Assembly (NCBI RefSeq): GCF_964204645.1 | Contig: NC_134036.1 | Coordinates: 6,337,600-6,401,599, forward strand | Source of the DNA: Tubulanus polymorphus | Lineage: Eukaryota; Nemertea; Palaeonemertea; Tubulaniformes; Tubulanidae | Length of the DNA: 64,000 bases | Reading direction: 5' to 3' | Shown here: piece after piece, positions 62,973 through 64,000 of the stretch | Numbering within the stretch: position 1 is the first letter of the stretch | Layout: each line of letters starts with the position of its first letter | Program-made: the position numbers and the translations under genes | Notes under the pieces: generated by a model | What the model saw: the letters and a program-made list of their open reading frames with translations, nothing else | Databases searched by the model: none | What the model was told of the DNA's origin: nothing

Positions 62973-64000
62973 ATGCTGACTGCCGAGTAACTATCTTAGA
63001 CCTCAGTAATGACATCATGTGCAAATACATCGTGTACAGTGGTCACGCTATTGCGTCATATTGACCGTCATCTGGTCATAGATGACTAATTTCGCCCGAG
63101 TGTACTGGTCTGCAAAGTCTTGGAGAAATGATTCTGCCTGAATGAGATCCGTCTTGTTAACTTCTCCGGTGTATATAGTTGAAAGAACTGCTAAAACTGA
63201 ATCGTTTGCTTTTATTTGATTAACTGATTTGCATATATTTGCATATATTATATATTCATCATAGTCAGTCAGTAACCTGGCTGTGATTTAGTTTTATAAT
63301 CGCATATTTCCCAAAACCACCGCGAGTAATCCGATTGTAAACCCAATTTTCACCAACGATTAGCAACACCTTGCCTGGTTACATTTGCCGCTGCAACACT
63401 CAGCATCGTGGGCGCAAAGACCCAAGTTTGTGCAACCTATATTTTATAATAGAAACAATGAATTCAAATAGAATTTTGATGTGAAACAGAGCTCTTACTT
63501 AAAAGCGAGGAAATAATTGACTCGCTATCGTTCGAGTCTATACGTTCATTCGTTAAACAAATACTCAATGTTAACTGATGAATGCAAATTTGTGTATTTT
63601 ATGCAAGACATCCAATGGCATTCTTATCATTTGTCCAGTCGTTACTCACCCGCAGCGATAGATCTAAATCTAGAAGTACATAGAATATAAACAGGTGGTT
63701 TGCAGGCGCGTGTCGAGCTTTTCTGAGGGGCACGTCTATTTCAAGAAAAACGTTTTTCCCTGCAAAGTGTCACTTAACAGTTAAAAAGGACAAAAAACGC
63801 TTTTCATCTTCCAAAAAAAAACACTTGAAAATTGTATCAAAAATTTGCAAAATCTTGACCCAAATTGTTTTTACACTGACTTTGAAAATTAAAGGGGGCT
63901 CGTTCGCTTCCCCCGGACCCTAAACCAAATTAAGTAAATGAAAGAAGTGACAGGAAGGATAAGCCTACACTGTTCCTACTGATCCCTTACCTTAATTTCT
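62973..64000. other. Non-coding end of window
   Basis: Collinear with the copy A flank from about 25317. It has two deletions relative to it: about 445 bp after 63655 (removing signal exon candidate 2) and about 370 bp near 63915. No gene seen. Confidence 0.5.

Overview
The window is invertebrate genomic DNA. It is AT-rich, with short GT-AG introns, TA and GCGT microsatellites, minisatellites, a CR1-like LINE and several foldback insertions. The main genes encode a leucine-rich-repeat rhodopsin-family GPCR of the LDLa-LRR type, best known from the mollusc receptor GRL101. This suggests a lophotrochozoan (mollusc, brachiopod, nemertean or annelid), but the phylum cannot be fixed from sequence alone.

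The core is an array of three tandem paralogues, all on the minus strand: copy A (15757-9423), copy B (43126-37183) and copy C (57056-50404). Each has three coding exons at conserved places. Exon 1 carries a signal peptide and CUB-like modules. Exon 2 carries further CUB-like modules and the first half of a C-type lectin domain. Exon 3 is a single exon of about 3.2 kb holding the rest of that lectin domain, a second lectin domain, about six LDLa modules, an LRR block, a Cys-rich hinge and seven transmembrane helices. The arrangement CUBs-CTLD-CTLD-LDLa-LRR-7TM in one polypeptide is the most interesting feature here. All three copies are disrupted in exon 3 by different lesions: A has a net 10-bp loss and a Cys-to-stop change, B has a frame change and an Arg-to-stop change, and C has an exact 41-bp tandem duplication. 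Exons 1 and 2 are open in all three.

Region by region: 1-635 is a foldback element with long terminal inverted repeats. 1235-3189 (minus) is an unrecognised multi-exon gene with a repetitive coiled coil and a propeller-like C-terminus, also frame-disrupted. 3.2-9.4 kb is mostly non-coding with a few simple repeats. 9.4-15.8 kb is copy A. 15.8-27 kb is its upstream flank, holding a LINE of about 3.8 kb, a LINE 3' remnant, signal-peptide-like first exons and a divergent pair of tRNA-like units. 28 kb holds a CAT/GAT-rich repeat that reads as acidic octapeptides on the minus strand. 28.5-37.2 kb is non-coding with local duplications. 37.2-43.1 kb is copy B and 43.1-50.4 kb its diverged flank. 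50.4-57.1 kb is copy C. 57-64 kb is a near-copy of the flank upstream of A without the LINE, which gives its empty insertion site.

Copies A and C therefore come from a more recent duplication that also carried at least 7 kb of upstream DNA, and copy B is an older branch. A promoter-proximal block with two inverted CCAAT boxes at an identical 27-bp spacing lies upstream of all three genes.
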